Of a DNA stretch of 64,000 nt, positions 26,996 through 35,045 are shown one piece after another. This DNA is from Lysobacter sp. yr284 (GTDB lineage Bacteria > Pseudomonadota > Gammaproteobacteria > Xanthomonadales > Xanthomonadaceae). The DNA lies in assembly GCF_900107375.1 (NCBI RefSeq), contig NZ_FNPT01000009.1, positions 102,262 through 166,261 of the forward strand, written 5' to 3'. Within the stretch, counting starts at the first letter, position 1, and the number at the start of each line of letters is the position of its first letter. Both the position numbers and the translations under genes were made by a program. The notes beneath the pieces were generated by a model, which ran no database searches, was not told where the DNA came from, and saw nothing but the letters and a program-made list of their open reading frames with translations.

Positions 26996-27655
26996 ATGTC
27001 CCTCAGCCCTCTGCAAGAACGCTTCGTCCTCCACTGGGGCGAGATGGGCAGCCGCTGGGGCGTCAACCGCACCGTCGCCCAGATCCACGCCCTGCTGTTC
27101 CTGTCCGAGCGCGCGATCACCGCCGACGAGATCTGCGAAACCCTCAACCTGGCCCGCTCCAACGTCAGCACCAGCCTGCGCGAGCTGCAGGCGTGGAACC
27201 TGGCGCGGGTGACCCACGTGCTCGGCGACCGCCGCGACCATTTCGAGACCTACAAGGACGTCTGGGACATCTTCCGCGCCGTGGTCCAGGAGCGGCGCCG
27301 ACGCGAGATCGAGCCGACCCTGAGCATGCTGCGCACCGCCGTGCTCGACGGCGAAAACGCCGCGGTGGCGCCCGACCCGGCCGACCCGCGCGACCGCCTG
27401 ACCCTGGCGCGCATGCGCGAGGTGCTGGAGTTCATGGAGACCGGCACCAGCTGGATCGACGAGATGAACCGGCTCGACCCCAAGACCCTGATCAAGCTGC
27501 TGAAGATGGGCGCGCGCATCCAGCAGTTCGTGCGCGGGCCGGTCAAGCCGCTGCCGGAACCGCAGGCGCAGGCCGCGGGCGTGCTGTTCGCCGACGAGGA
27601 CGAGGCGGGCGAGGGCGCCGCCGCCGCCGCGCCGCCCGGCGACCGCTCGGCCTGA
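26996..27655 (+). CDS. GbsR/MarR family transcriptional regulator
   Basis: 219 residues. The winged HTH at about 20-75 includes GVNRTVAQIHALLFLSERAITADEICETLNLARSNVSTSLRELQAWNLARVTHVLGDRRDHFE, the GbsR-type MarR signature. A helical dimerisation region follows (DVWDIFRAVVQERRRREIEPTLSMLRTA), ending in an acidic, Ala-rich tail. It probably represses itself and the three genes downstream through the palindromes at 26961 and 27679. A terminator spanning its stop codon separates its transcript from the operon. Confidence 0.88.
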   Translation: MSLSPLQERFVLHWGEMGSRWGVNRTVAQIHALLFLSERAITADEICETLNLARSNVSTSLRELQAWNLARVTHVLGDRRDHFETYKDVWDIFRAVVQERRRREIEPTLSMLRTAVLDGENAAVAPDPADPRDRLTLARMREVLEFMETGTSWIDEMNRLDPKTLIKLLKMGARIQQFVRGPVKPLPEPQAQAAGVLFADEDEAGEGAAAAAPPGDRSA

Positions 27656-27670
27656 GCGGTCCCTTTTTTT
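27641..27670 (+). terminator. Terminator overlapping gbsR-like stop codon
   Basis: GACCGCTC-ggcct-GAGCGGTC hairpin followed by CC and TTTTTTT. The stem includes the TGA stop, so ribosomes finishing the gene would interfere with folding. Confidence 0.75.
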
Positions 27671-27678
27671 GCCAATGA

Positions 27679-27698
27679 ATTTCTGTCTTTACCGAAAT
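27679..27698. promoter_or_regulatory. Second, imperfect palindrome in front of DCC operon
   Basis: ATTTCTGTCTTTACCGAAAT repeats the left arm (ATTTCTGTCT) of the dyad at 26961 with the same spacing and an imperfect right arm. This suggests that the same regulator controls the downstream operon. Confidence 0.6.
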
Positions 27699-27715
27699 AA
27701 CCGTAGGAGTCGATC

Positions 27716-28162
27716 ATGAACAACGATCCCGCCCCACGCCCGCTGCTGCCGCCGGCCGTCGCCCTGTACGACCGCGCCTGCCCGCTGTGCCGCGCCGAGA
27801 TGCACCGGCTCAAGGCCCGCGACCGCCATGGCCGCCTGCGCCTGGTCGACATCGCCGCGGCGGACTTCGACGCCGCGCAGTGGGGGTTCGAACTCGACGC
27901 GCTGCGCAACGCCCTGCACGTGCGCGGCCGCGACGGCCAGTGGCGGATCGGCGTGCCCGGCATCGCCGAGGCCTACCGCGCGGTCGGCCTGGGCTGGCTG
28001 ACCTGGCCGTTGCGCGTGCCCGGCGCCGGCCGCGCGGCGGCGCGCGCCTACCGCTGGATCGCGCCGAACCGCCACCGCGTCTCGCGCTGGCTGGGTTATC
28101 GCGAAGCCGGCGGAGAAGCCGCGCCGCGCTGCGACGACGGCCATTGCCCCACCCACTTCTGA
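27716..28162 (+). CDS. Thiol-disulfide oxidoreductase, DCC family (DUF393)
   Basis: 148 residues. The N-terminal VALYDRACPLCRAEM carries the family's D-x-x-C-x-x-C redox motif (Asp-Arg-Ala-Cys-Pro-Leu-Cys). It continues with a thioredoxin-like fold (RLRLVDIAAADF, ALHVRGRDGQWRIGVPGIAEAYRAVGLGWL) and a C-terminal region typical of DUF393. The C-terminus adds two more Cys (APRCDDGHCPTHF), a possible metal or second redox site. RBS TAGGAG. First gene of a three-gene operon with an epimerase-like and a DUF4166 protein. Confidence 0.88.
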   Translation: MNNDPAPRPLLPPAVALYDRACPLCRAEMHRLKARDRHGRLRLVDIAAADFDAAQWGFELDALRNALHVRGRDGQWRIGVPGIAEAYRAVGLGWLTWPLRVPGAGRAAARAYRWIAPNRHRVSRWLGYREAGGEAAPRCDDGHCPTHF

Positions 28163-28172
28163 GGACCCGGCC

Positions 28173-29693
28173 ATGGACCTGCACACGCTGTTCCTGAGCC
28201 TGTTGCTGCTGCAGATCGCGATGGGCGCGCTGGACACCGTCGCCCACCACGAAGTGATGGAGAAACTCGCCAACCGCCGCAGCGCCGCGCTGGAACTGAA
28301 GCTGCATGCGGCGCGCGGCTTCGTCTACGGCTGCTTGTTCCTGGTGTTCGCCTGGCTGCGCCCGCAAGGGCTGTGGCTGGCGGCGGTGTGGCTGCTGGTG
28401 CTGATCGAAGTGGGCATCACCCTGTGGGACTTCGTGGTCGAGGACGCGACCCGGCTGCTGCCGAACACCGAGCGCGTGCTGCACACCGTCCTGGCGGTCA
28501 ACGGCGGCGCGATGTTCGCGGTGTACGCACTGGCCACCCGCGGCGACTGGGCGCTGGCGAGCGCGCTGGCGCCGGCGGCGCATGGCTGGATGTCGTGGGC
28601 GCTGACCGCGGCCGCGGCCGGCATCGGCGTCAGCGCGGTGCGCGACGGCCTGGCCGCGCGCGCCAACGCCGCCGAGCCGGCGCCGCGGCCGCTGCTGGCG
28701 CAGCATCCGCAGCAGCATTTCCTGGTCAGCGGCGGCACCGGCTTCATCGGCACCGCGCTGGTCGAGGGCCTGCTCGCCGGCGGCCACCGCATCACCGTGC
28801 TCAGCCGCGATCCGCGCCGCGCCGCCTTGCGCTTCGGCGGCCGCGCGCGCTGCATCGCCGACACCGCCGAACTGCGCGACGACGAACGCATCGACGTGGT
28901 GGTGAACCTGGCCGGCGCGCCGGTGGTCGGCCCGCGCTGGAGCCCGGCGCGCAAGCGTGCGCTGCTGGCCAGCCGGGTCGGCACCACCGACGCGCTGCGC
29001 GCCTGGTGCGACCGCGCCACCGCCAAGCCGGCGCTGTGGCTGCAGGCCAGCGCGGTCGGCCTGTACGGCGCGCATGCGCGCAGCGCGCCGGAACTGCGCG
29101 AACCCGCGCCGGTCGCCGGCGACTTCGCCAGCGAACTGTGCGCGGCCTGGGAACGCGCCGCCGCGCCGGTCGGCGAACGCGGCGTGCGCCTGACCACGAT
29201 GCGCCTGGGCCTGGTCCTGCACCGCAGCGGCGGCCTGCTGCCGACGCTGTCGCTGGCCGCCGCGCTCGGCGGCGCGGCGCGGCTGGGCGATGGCCGGCAG
29301 TGGTTCGCCTGGATCCACCTCGACGACGTGCTGCGCTTCGTCGAACACGCGGTCGAGCACGCCGGCGTGCGCGGCCCCTACAACCTGGTCGCGCCCGGCG
29401 GCTGCAGCCAGGCCGAGTTCACCCGCGAACTGGCGCGTTCGCTGCATCGCCCCGCGTGGCTGGCGATGCCGGCCGCGCCGCTGCGGCTGGCGCTGGGCGA
29501 GATGGCGACGATGCTGCTCGACGGCCCGGTGGCCGCGCCGCAGCGCCTGAGCGACCAGCGCTTCGTCTTCGCCCATCCCGTGCTGGCCAGCGCCCTGGGC
29601 GGCGCGCACGCCGGTTTGGCGCCCGATCTTCGTTCTGACTATGTGGGTGTAGGACACCCGGGTGAGGGACATGGAACTGTTGCAACGCATTGA
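28173..29693 (+). CDS. TIGR01777 family NAD-dependent epimerase/dehydratase with membrane domain
   Basis: 506 residues. The N-terminal 165 residues have four hydrophobic helices and HHEVMEKLANRRSAALELKLHAAR, a small integral-membrane module. The C-terminal 330 form an SDR39U1/TIGR01777 domain: nucleotide motif VSGGTGFIGTAL, VVNLAGAPVVGPRWSPARKRALLASRVGTTDAL, QASAVGLYG, FAWIHLDDVLRFVEHAVE and PYNLVAPGGCSQAEFTREL. Fusion to the membrane module tethers it to the inner membrane. The last 8 codons or so overlap the next gene. Substrate is unknown. Confidence 0.87.
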   Translation: MDLHTLFLSLLLLQIAMGALDTVAHHEVMEKLANRRSAALELKLHAARGFVYGCLFLVFAWLRPQGLWLAAVWLLVLIEVGITLWDFVVEDATRLLPNTERVLHTVLAVNGGAMFAVYALATRGDWALASALAPAAHGWMSWALTAAAAGIGVSAVRDGLAARANAAEPAPRPLLAQHPQQHFLVSGGTGFIGTALVEGLLAGGHRITVLSRDPRRAALRFGGRARCIADTAELRDDERIDVVVNLAGAPVVGPRWSPARKRALLASRVGTTDALRAWCDRATAKPALWLQASAVGLYGAHARSAPELREPAPVAGDFASELCAAWERAAAPVGERGVRLTTMRLGLVLHRSGGLLPTLSLAAALGGAARLGDGRQWFAWIHLDDVLRFVEHAVEHAGVRGPYNLVAPGGCSQAEFTRELARSLHRPAWLAMPAAPLRLALGEMATMLLDGPVAAPQRLSDQRFVFAHPVLASALGGAHAGLAPDLRSDYVGVGHPGEGHGTVATH

Positions 29694-30429
29694 CCTGCCG
29701 GCACCGACCGGCGCCCGCGCCGTCGCGCCCGCGACGGCGGACCGGCCCGCGGCGGGCCGGCCCGAAGAAACGCGGCCGCAGACGCAGGGGCCGGCGACCG
29801 CCGGCAGCGACACCGAGCCCGCCGCCGCGCACGACCTGGCCGCGCTGCTCAAGGCCGCGCTGGGCCCGCGCTGGGCGCTGCTGCATCCGCATATCCAGGC
29901 GCGCTTCGCGCTCGCCGACGGCCAGGCCCAGGCCGAGTATGTCGGCGACATGCACCAGGTGCGCTGCACCCGCCTGGGCGCGCTGTTCGCGCGGCTGATC
30001 CGCTACGCGCGGGTGCTGCCGCACCACAACGCCGACGACGTGCCGTTCCGTTTCGACGTCGAACCGTTGCGGCGCGAACTGGGCTGGATCAAGACCCGCA
30101 CCTACCATTTCGCCCAGGAGATCTTCAGCTTCCGCTCGCGCATGACCCTGGGCGCCGGCGGCGAACTGCTGGAACACTTCGGCGGCGGCCTGGGCATGCG
30201 GGTGCGCCTGGAAGTGCTGCCGAACCGGCTGGTGTTCGTCGACGACGGCTATTTCCTGCACTGGCGCGGCCTGCGCCTGCCGTTGCCGCAACTGCTGTGG
30301 CCGGGCCGGTTCGTGCTGGTGCACCGCGACCTGGACGCCGAGCAGTTCGAGGTCTGCATCGACGTCGCGCACCCGTGGTTCGGGCCGCTGTTCCATCAGG
30401 AAGGCCGGTTCCAGCGCATGCGCGGGTAA
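29671..30429 (+). CDS. DUF4166 domain protein
   Basis: 252 residues from ATG 29671 (GTG 29662 would add three). A variable Ala/Pro/Thr-rich N-terminus (1-50) precedes the DUF4166 domain: LKAALGPRWALLHPHIQARFAL, VPFRFDVEPLRRELGWIKTRTYHF, EIFSFRSRMTLGAGGELLEHFGGGLGMRVRLEVL and PGRFVLVHRDLDAEQFEVCIDVAHPWFGPLFHQEG. DUF4166 is commonly found fused or next to TIGR01777 epimerases, as here, so the two are probably partners on one membrane-linked substrate (inference). Confidence 0.85.
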   Translation: MELLQRIDLPAPTGARAVAPATADRPAAGRPEETRPQTQGPATAGSDTEPAAAHDLAALLKAALGPRWALLHPHIQARFALADGQAQAEYVGDMHQVRCTRLGALFARLIRYARVLPHHNADDVPFRFDVEPLRRELGWIKTRTYHFAQEIFSFRSRMTLGAGGELLEHFGGGLGMRVRLEVLPNRLVFVDDGYFLHWRGLRLPLPQLLWPGRFVLVHRDLDAEQFEVCIDVAHPWFGPLFHQEGRFQRMRG

Positions 30430-30435
30430 GCCGCG

Positions 30436-30460
30436 AGCGGCCGCGCATTGCGCGGCCGCT
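30436..30460. terminator. Perfect G+C hairpin after the DUF4166 gene
   Basis: AGCGGCCGCG-cattg-CGCGGCCGCT, a 10-bp perfect stem 6 nt after the stop codon. There is no clear T run, so termination is uncertain. Confidence 0.45.
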
Positions 30461-30463
30461 GCC

Positions 30464-30682
30464 TGTAGGAGCGGGGCCGCGGGGTGGCAAGACCGCGCCG
30501 CGAGTGCGATGCGGCGCGGTCGCGGCTCGCGCCGCTCCTACCAAAGCCCCATGCGGTTCGAGTCCGCCTCGACCGCACGATGCGCACCGGCTCCTGTAGG
30601 AGCGGCGCAAGCCGCGACCGCGGGGCCGCAAGATCGCGCCGCGAGCGCGATGCGGCACAATCGCAGCTTGCGCCGCTCTACA
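30464..30682. repeat. Two adjacent family B inverted repeats
   Basis: Copy 1 (30464-30540) runs from TGTAGGAGCGGGGCC to GGCTCGCGCCGCTCCTAC. Copy 2 (30595-30682) runs from TGTAGGAGCGGCGCAAGCC to GCTTGCGCCGCTCTACA. Each can fold into a long hairpin. They fill the gap between convergent DUF4166 and RES toxin genes. Confidence 0.85.
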
Positions 30683-30697
30683 CCGGCTGCGGCCGCC

Positions 30698-31177
30698 TCA
30701 GGGCGCGCGGAACACCACGTTGTACTGGAACTTGCGCCCCGTCGTCGCGCGCAGCTTCCTGGCATCGCGGTGCTCGGGATTGATCAGCGCGTTGTATTCC
30801 TCCGGCACGATCACCGACGGCACCAGCAGGATCGCCGAGGCGCCGGACTGCAGCCAGCGCGAGCCGACGCCGACGCTGGCCATGCCCGCCGGCACCGCGT
30901 CCCAGCCGCCGGGCAGGTCGGCGGCGGTCATCTGGACGCGCGCTTTCCACACCGGCGCCGGCACCTCGATCGCGACCACGTGCCGGTTCAACGGCAGGCC
31001 GTGCGCGTCGACGTAGGCGGCCGTCTCCAGCGCCGCCAGCGCCAGCGAAGTGGCGGTGTAGAGCACGCGCTGGCCTTCGTCGTTCCAGCGCCCGGGGAAC
31101 TTGGCCGCGCCCGCGCCGCTGAGGTCGTCGGCGCGGTAGGCGCGGGTCTCGCCGGCGATCCGCCACAGGGTCGTCAT
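30698..31177 (-). CDS. RES domain toxin (NAD+ phosphorylase type)
   Basis: 159 residues. RES-family features: start LWRIAGETRAYRADDLSGAGAAKFPGRWNDEGQRVLYTATSLALAALETAAYVD contains the conserved Arg, the GRWN motif, the Tyr in VLYTA and the Glu in ALET; later VPSVIVPEEYNALINPEH carries the conserved Ser and Asn. Such toxins (MbcT, ParT, Res) deplete NAD+ or modify metabolic enzymes. It follows the antitoxin gene by 34 nt on the same strand, the standard order of the res-xre pair. Confidence 0.9.
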   Translation of the reverse strand: MTTLWRIAGETRAYRADDLSGAGAAKFPGRWNDEGQRVLYTATSLALAALETAAYVDAHGLPLNRHVVAIEVPAPVWKARVQMTAADLPGGWDAVPAGMASVGVGSRWLQSGASAILLVPSVIVPEEYNALINPEHRDARKLRATTGRKFQYNVVFRAP

Positions 31178-31211
31178 CGTCCCGGCCTCGTCCGGGCGCC
31201 GCCGCGGCGCG

Positions 31212-31853
31212 TCACTGGTAGGCGCCGCTGGCGAGCGAGCCGAGCAGGCGCGCGACCACGCTGAGCCCGGTCGGGGTATCGAGCAGGTCGGCCGGGCGCT
31301 GTCCGCCCAGCGCCGCCTGCGGCTGCTCGATCCAGTGGCCGAGCCATCGCGCGGCGTCGAAGCCCGGCGCGGCCGGATCGGTGCTGTCGTCGACGATGTC
31401 GCGGGCGATGCCGAGCAGGTGGATCAGCCCCAGTGCGGCCTGGCCGCTGGCGCCGGTGATGTGCGCCTGCTGCGCGGCCTTGGCCTCGGCGGTGGCCTTG
31501 GCGATGCCGAGGATGTCGAACATGCGCACCGCCGGCAGGTCCATGTCGCTGGCCATGTGCTTGACCATGCGCGCCGGCACCCCTTCGCGTTCGGCCTCGA
31601 CCCGCTGCAGCGGGGTGGCCGTGCGCAGGTAGGCGACATAGCCGTTGAGCGTGGCCGGGGCGCCGTAGGCCTCGGCGGCGAGCGGTTCCTTGACCGACAG
31701 CGAGCGCTTGGAGGCGGGCCGCGGGTAGGCGGCGGCGTCGCGCACGCCGTGCGCGGCCTCGCGGCGGCCGCGCGGCGCGGCGGTCTTGGCCGGCTTGGCG
31801 CTGGCGTTGGCGGCGCCCTTGGCCGGGGCGGGCGGCTTGGCGGGTGTGCTCAT
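31212..31853 (-). CDS. Xre/MbcA/ParS-type antitoxin (DUF2384)
   Basis: 213 residues. Ala/Lys/Arg-rich N-terminal 60, then a helical middle (YVAYLRTATPLQRVEAEREGVPARMVKHMASDMDLPAVRMFDILGI) and a C-terminal DUF2384 domain (AARWLGHWIEQPQAALGGQRPADLLDTPTGLSVVARLLGSLASGAYQ). The C-terminal tail of this family inserts into the RES active site. It precedes the toxin and probably represses the operon. The leader (31854-31910) holds an A+T-rich patch TATCGTTTTGAGCTATC that is a candidate promoter or operator. Confidence 0.9.
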   Translation of the reverse strand: MSTPAKPPAPAKGAANASAKPAKTAAPRGRREAAHGVRDAAAYPRPASKRSLSVKEPLAAEAYGAPATLNGYVAYLRTATPLQRVEAEREGVPARMVKHMASDMDLPAVRMFDILGIAKATAEAKAAQQAHITGASGQAALGLIHLLGIARDIVDDSTDPAAPGFDAARWLGHWIEQPQAALGGQRPADLLDTPTGLSVVARLLGSLASGAYQ

Positions 31854-32170
31854 GGCAAGGGTTCCGTCTTTATCTGGACGGATGATAGCTCAAAACGATA
31901 CGTGTGTCTCAAGTCGCTTCGCCGCGCCCAGCCTGGCGCCCCGCGGTCGCGGGGGCTGCGACCTGGGTGCTCGATACTGTCCTGGCCGGGCTCCGCCAGA
32001 GCTTGCAGCCGACACGAAACAGCACGCCCACGATTGATATGCTGCGCCCCCGGCGATGGGGCGCGCGGCCGGGCGGCCGGCCTGTCGCCGTATTCGTATC
32101 GGTCCGCGTCCCCGTCCGGCATGCTGTACCTGCGGTATCGCGCCCTCATCGTTTCGCTTTTGGAGTCACC
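31854..32170. other. Divergent intergenic region, no gene
   Basis: 317 bases between the toxin-antitoxin operon and the next secreted protein. It contains the promoter-like A+T patch near 31880-31905; no ORF or repeat is recognised. Confidence 0.5.
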
Positions 32171-32629
32171 ATGAATTGCAAGTCGCGGATCCTCGGTTCC
32201 AGCCTGGGGTTGTTGCTCATCTTCGCCCCGCATGCCGACGCCCAGAAGCGGCGCGCGCAACAGCCGCCGAAGGACAACGCGACCTACACCGCCGCCCTGG
32301 CCCGTTCCGCCGAGACCTGCCCCGAGCATTCCGAACAGCGCACCCGCCCGGGCGTCGTCGCCGTGCCGGCGGCCGCGTTGAAGGTGCTGGAATCGCGCGG
32401 CTATGCGCTGTGCCCCGACACCCGCCTGGACACCACCACGCCGGTGGTGTGGTACGGCAAGCAGGGCGTGTTCGCCTGGAACCCGGCCAGCGCCGGCGCG
32501 CCGAAGATCCTCGCCGCCCAGGTCGCGGCCTATGCGCGCAACGAGGAGTTCCCGAGCGCGACGGTGGTGTGGAAGTCCAACGGCAAGCTCGCCGAGGGCG
32601 CGCTGGTGCCGTCGTTCCGCAAGCGCTGA
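32171..32629 (+). CDS. Secreted hypothetical protein
   Basis: 152 residues. Signal peptide SRILGSSLGLLLIFAPHADA at about 5-24. The mature part has two Cys (AETCPEH, YALCPD) and VLESRGYALCPDTRLDTTTPVVWYGKQGVFAWNPASAGAPKILAAQVAAYARNEEFPSATVVW. No family recognised. The start follows GGAGTCACC. Codon use is normal for the genome. Confidence 0.7.
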   Translation: MNCKSRILGSSLGLLLIFAPHADAQKRRAQQPPKDNATYTAALARSAETCPEHSEQRTRPGVVAVPAAALKVLESRGYALCPDTRLDTTTPVVWYGKQGVFAWNPASAGAPKILAAQVAAYARNEEFPSATVVWKSNGKLAEGALVPSFRKR

Positions 32630-33123
32630 ACCTGCGCGCCGCCGCGGCCGCGCGACGCGCGCGGCCGGCGTGCGCGAGCGCGTCCGGCCGCATCCGCCGC
32701 GGCTTCGTGAACGCTGGCTACACCGATCTCGCCGCAACGGCGGGAGCAACGGAAATTTAATTCTCCTGCGGGCGCGCTCCTCGCTATCGTCGGCCGACCC
32801 GATCCGCGCGCAGCCAGCCGCCGGCATCGTCGGCGCGGCGTTCGCGGATGCGGGCCCTGCGCACGCGATCTTCGTCGAGGCGATCTGCGCGGCGCGGCCT
32901 TCGCAGGCGCAGTCCTCGCAAGCGCGAGCGACGCACGCCGCCGCCCCGCGCGTGCGCGCATCGGGTCCGCGAGCCGCGCCATGCGCGATCCGCGCGAGTT
33001 GTGCTCGTAGTCGTTTCTCCGCAATCGCACCTGCGCAATCGCCCCGCATCGCCGCGCGCCCGCTTGGTTGGGGCGGGCACGCGCCGCGCCGTGCGTGCCG
33101 GCACCGGTACCCGAACAAGACGC
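32630..33123. other. Non-coding stretch between hypothetical genes
   Basis: 494 bases. The Ala/Arg/Cys-rich open frames that cross it look like composition artefacts. No terminator with a clear T run, RNA or repeat family recognised. Confidence 0.45.
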
Positions 33124-34146
33124 ATGCACGCCGACCAGTCCTCGCCCGAATTGCCGCTGCGCCTCGCCGCCGCCCTGGTCGCGCTGGCCTCGACGGGATT
33201 CATGGTGTGGTTGCTGATGCGCATCCCGCCGCCGCTGCCGCCCGCGCAGGAACTCGAGGTGGTGTTGATCGAGCGGATCGCGCCGGCGCCGCGCGTCGCC
33301 CCCGAATCCGAATCCGAATCGACGCCCGAATCGCCGACGCCCGAACCGACGCCCGGGCCGCCGTCGCAACGCAGCGAAGCGCCGCCGCCAACCGATCGCC
33401 CGCCCGCCGCGCCTGCGCGCCCTGCGGCCGGCAGCCCGGTCGCCGGCCGCAGCAAGGCCGCGCCCAGCGCGCGGCTGTACACCGACGAGGGCCGTCCCGC
33501 GCTCGCCGCGAACCCCGAGTTCGATCCGATGAAGCGCAAGACCTACCTGCCGGGCAGCGACGAGGATCCCGCCGCGTCCAAGGTCAGGAACGCGTTCGAA
33601 CGCGACAACCCGCTGCCGCCGCAAGGCGGCGGCTTCGGCGGCTTCGCCAGCGACGGCACCCTCGGCGAAGCGCTGATGGAGCGCGCGCAAAAACGCCTGC
33701 AGAAAATCGTCGACAAACTGCCCGGGCGCAAGCAGGTGCAGGAAATCACCGCGCGGCCGCCGCCGCCGGTGCGGTTCAATCCGGCCCTGCACGAGCGTCC
33801 CTCCGACCTGGGCAGCGAGGCCACCGGCGACGCCTACAAGGCCGCGCCGATCGCGTTCGAGCGCGCGCCGGGCCTGGGCGGCCGCGCCAGCGCGCGCATC
33901 CGCGCCGCCATCGGCGAGCTGGAACAACGTCGCCGCGGCTGCGACTTGGAACGCCTGCGCACGCTGCTGGAACCGGCGCTGACCGGCCTGGACGAACTGC
34001 AACGCATCGAGCGCGCCTACGCCTCCGGCGCCGACCCGGTCAGCGCCGAGCAACTGCTACCGCGCTCGGCCGACCTGGCCTACGACCGCGCGCGCCGCGC
34101 GATCTGGTATGCCGACCAGCACAGCGCGGACTGCGCCAAGCCGTAG
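33124..34146 (+). CDS. Proline-rich membrane-anchored hypothetical protein (TonB-like layout)
   Basis: 340 residues. Short cytoplasmic start, one transmembrane helix (LAAALVALASTGFMVWLLM, about 14-32), then a long Pro/Glu/Ser-rich linker (APESESESTPESPTPEPTPGP, to about 105). A helical C-terminal domain follows with LGEALMERAQKRLQKIVDKLPGRKQVQEITARPPPPVRFNP and a Cys near 275 (RRRGCDLERLRTL). The anchor plus Pro-rich spacer recalls TonB/TolA, but I see no TonB C-terminal fold. Probably envelope-spanning; role unknown. Confidence 0.72.
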   Translation: MHADQSSPELPLRLAAALVALASTGFMVWLLMRIPPPLPPAQELEVVLIERIAPAPRVAPESESESTPESPTPEPTPGPPSQRSEAPPPTDRPPAAPARPAAGSPVAGRSKAAPSARLYTDEGRPALAANPEFDPMKRKTYLPGSDEDPAASKVRNAFERDNPLPPQGGGFGGFASDGTLGEALMERAQKRLQKIVDKLPGRKQVQEITARPPPPVRFNPALHERPSDLGSEATGDAYKAAPIAFERAPGLGGRASARIRAAIGELEQRRRGCDLERLRTLLEPALTGLDELQRIERAYASGADPVSAEQLLPRSADLAYDRARRAIWYADQHSADCAKP

Positions 34147-34203
34147 CGCGCAGGCCATCCCTGCGCAACGCGCCGGAGTAGCGCGGTTTGTGCGAGACGG
34201 CGC

Positions 34204-34309
34204 TGCGGGAGGGCCTCAGCCGCGACGCTCTTCGCTCGGTTTGCCGGCCTCTTCGACGCGATTGCCGCGATCCGTGCGAAAAGCATCGGGGCCGAAACCC
34301 CTCCCGCAG
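34204..34309. repeat. Family A inverted repeat
   Basis: TGCGGGAGGGCCTCAGCCGC at left and the inverse GGGGCCGAAACCCCTCCCGCA at right, with the AAAAGCATCGG core. Located between two + strand genes. Confidence 0.8.
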
Positions 34310-34430
34310 ATGCACCGCAAGCTCGCCCAGGTCTTGCCGAACCGCGACTGCGAATACCGCAGCGACCGCCGCTTACCCATCCCCGCGGCCTGCCGTATGC
34401 TGCGCGCTCCCACCCTGGAGCGAAACACAC

Positions 34431-34646
34431 GTGGATCTGGAAACGATCGGTGAAGTGGTGCAAGTCGACGACGTGCAGGAAGTGAACCAGCGCCTGCAGG
34501 ACGGCTGGGTCGTCCTCGCCGTGGCCCCCGGCACCAAGGCCGGCGGCGAGCCGTGGCTGCGCTACTCGATGGGCCTGCCGTACGAGGACGAGGAAGACGA
34601 GGACGAAGAGGAAGGCGACGAGGAAGAGCAAGACGAGGACGAATAA
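34431..34646 (+). CDS. Small acidic hypothetical protein
   Basis: 71 residues from a GTG start. The N-terminal 50 residues (VDLETIGEVVQVDDVQEVNQRLQDGWVVLAVAPG) look like a small folded domain. The last 20 are almost purely Glu/Asp (EDEEDEDEEEGDEEEQDEDE), a disordered acidic tail. CTGGAGCG serves as RBS. Similar short 'DVQEVNxxLxxGW.lLa' proteins are found in other bacteria without known function. Confidence 0.72.
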   Translation: MDLETIGEVVQVDDVQEVNQRLQDGWVVLAVAPGTKAGGEPWLRYSMGLPYEDEEDEDEEEGDEEEQDEDE

Positions 34647-34707
34647 GTCCCGCCTGCGCGCCGATCCCGCGCTGCGCAGTCGCGCGCGAGCGCGCTCGCG
34701 ATGCACG

Positions 34708-34735
34708 ACGAAGGCCGGCCCATGCCGGCCTTCGT
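34708..34735 (+). terminator. Terminator hairpin
   Basis: ACGAAGGCCGG-cccatg-CCGGCCTTCGT followed by TGGTTT. It lies 60 nt after the acidic protein and next to the convergent membrane-protein gene. Confidence 0.65.
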
Positions 34736-34769
34736 TGGTTTCAGGCCGGTTCGTTCAAGGCCGGCCGTG

Positions 34770-35045
34770 TCAGGCCCGCTCGCAGCGCGCGCGCAGCAGC
34801 GCCGAGAAACCGATATAGCTCCAGAGCGCCAGGACCGCGGCGAGCCAGCTCAGGCCCCAGCCGAAGCACTCCTTGCTGAACTCCAGAAACGGAAACGAAT
34901 TGCCGCTCGGGATGCCGTTGATCAGCTGCGGGACCTCGGCGCGCCAGTAAGCCAGATAAGTCCGCACGCCCAGCCAGATCGGGAACAGCCAGCCAGCGGA
35001 AAACACTGCGACCAGCGCGCTCGACAGTCTGCGTTTCCAGTGCAT
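34770..35045 (-). CDS. Small membrane hypothetical protein
   Basis: 91 residues from ATG 35045 with GGAGGG 6 nt upstream. Two hydrophobic segments, SSALVAVFSAGWLFPIWLGVRTYL (about 8-30) and LSWLAAVLALWSYIGFSALL (about 63-83), flank a short loop with EVPQLINGIPSGNSFPFLEF. A two-helix inner-membrane protein with no known family. The longer upstream open frame lacks protein character. Confidence 0.68.
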   Translation of the reverse strand: MHWKRRLSSALVAVFSAGWLFPIWLGVRTYLAYWRAEVPQLINGIPSGNSFPFLEFSKECFGWGLSWLAAVLALWSYIGFSALLRARCERA

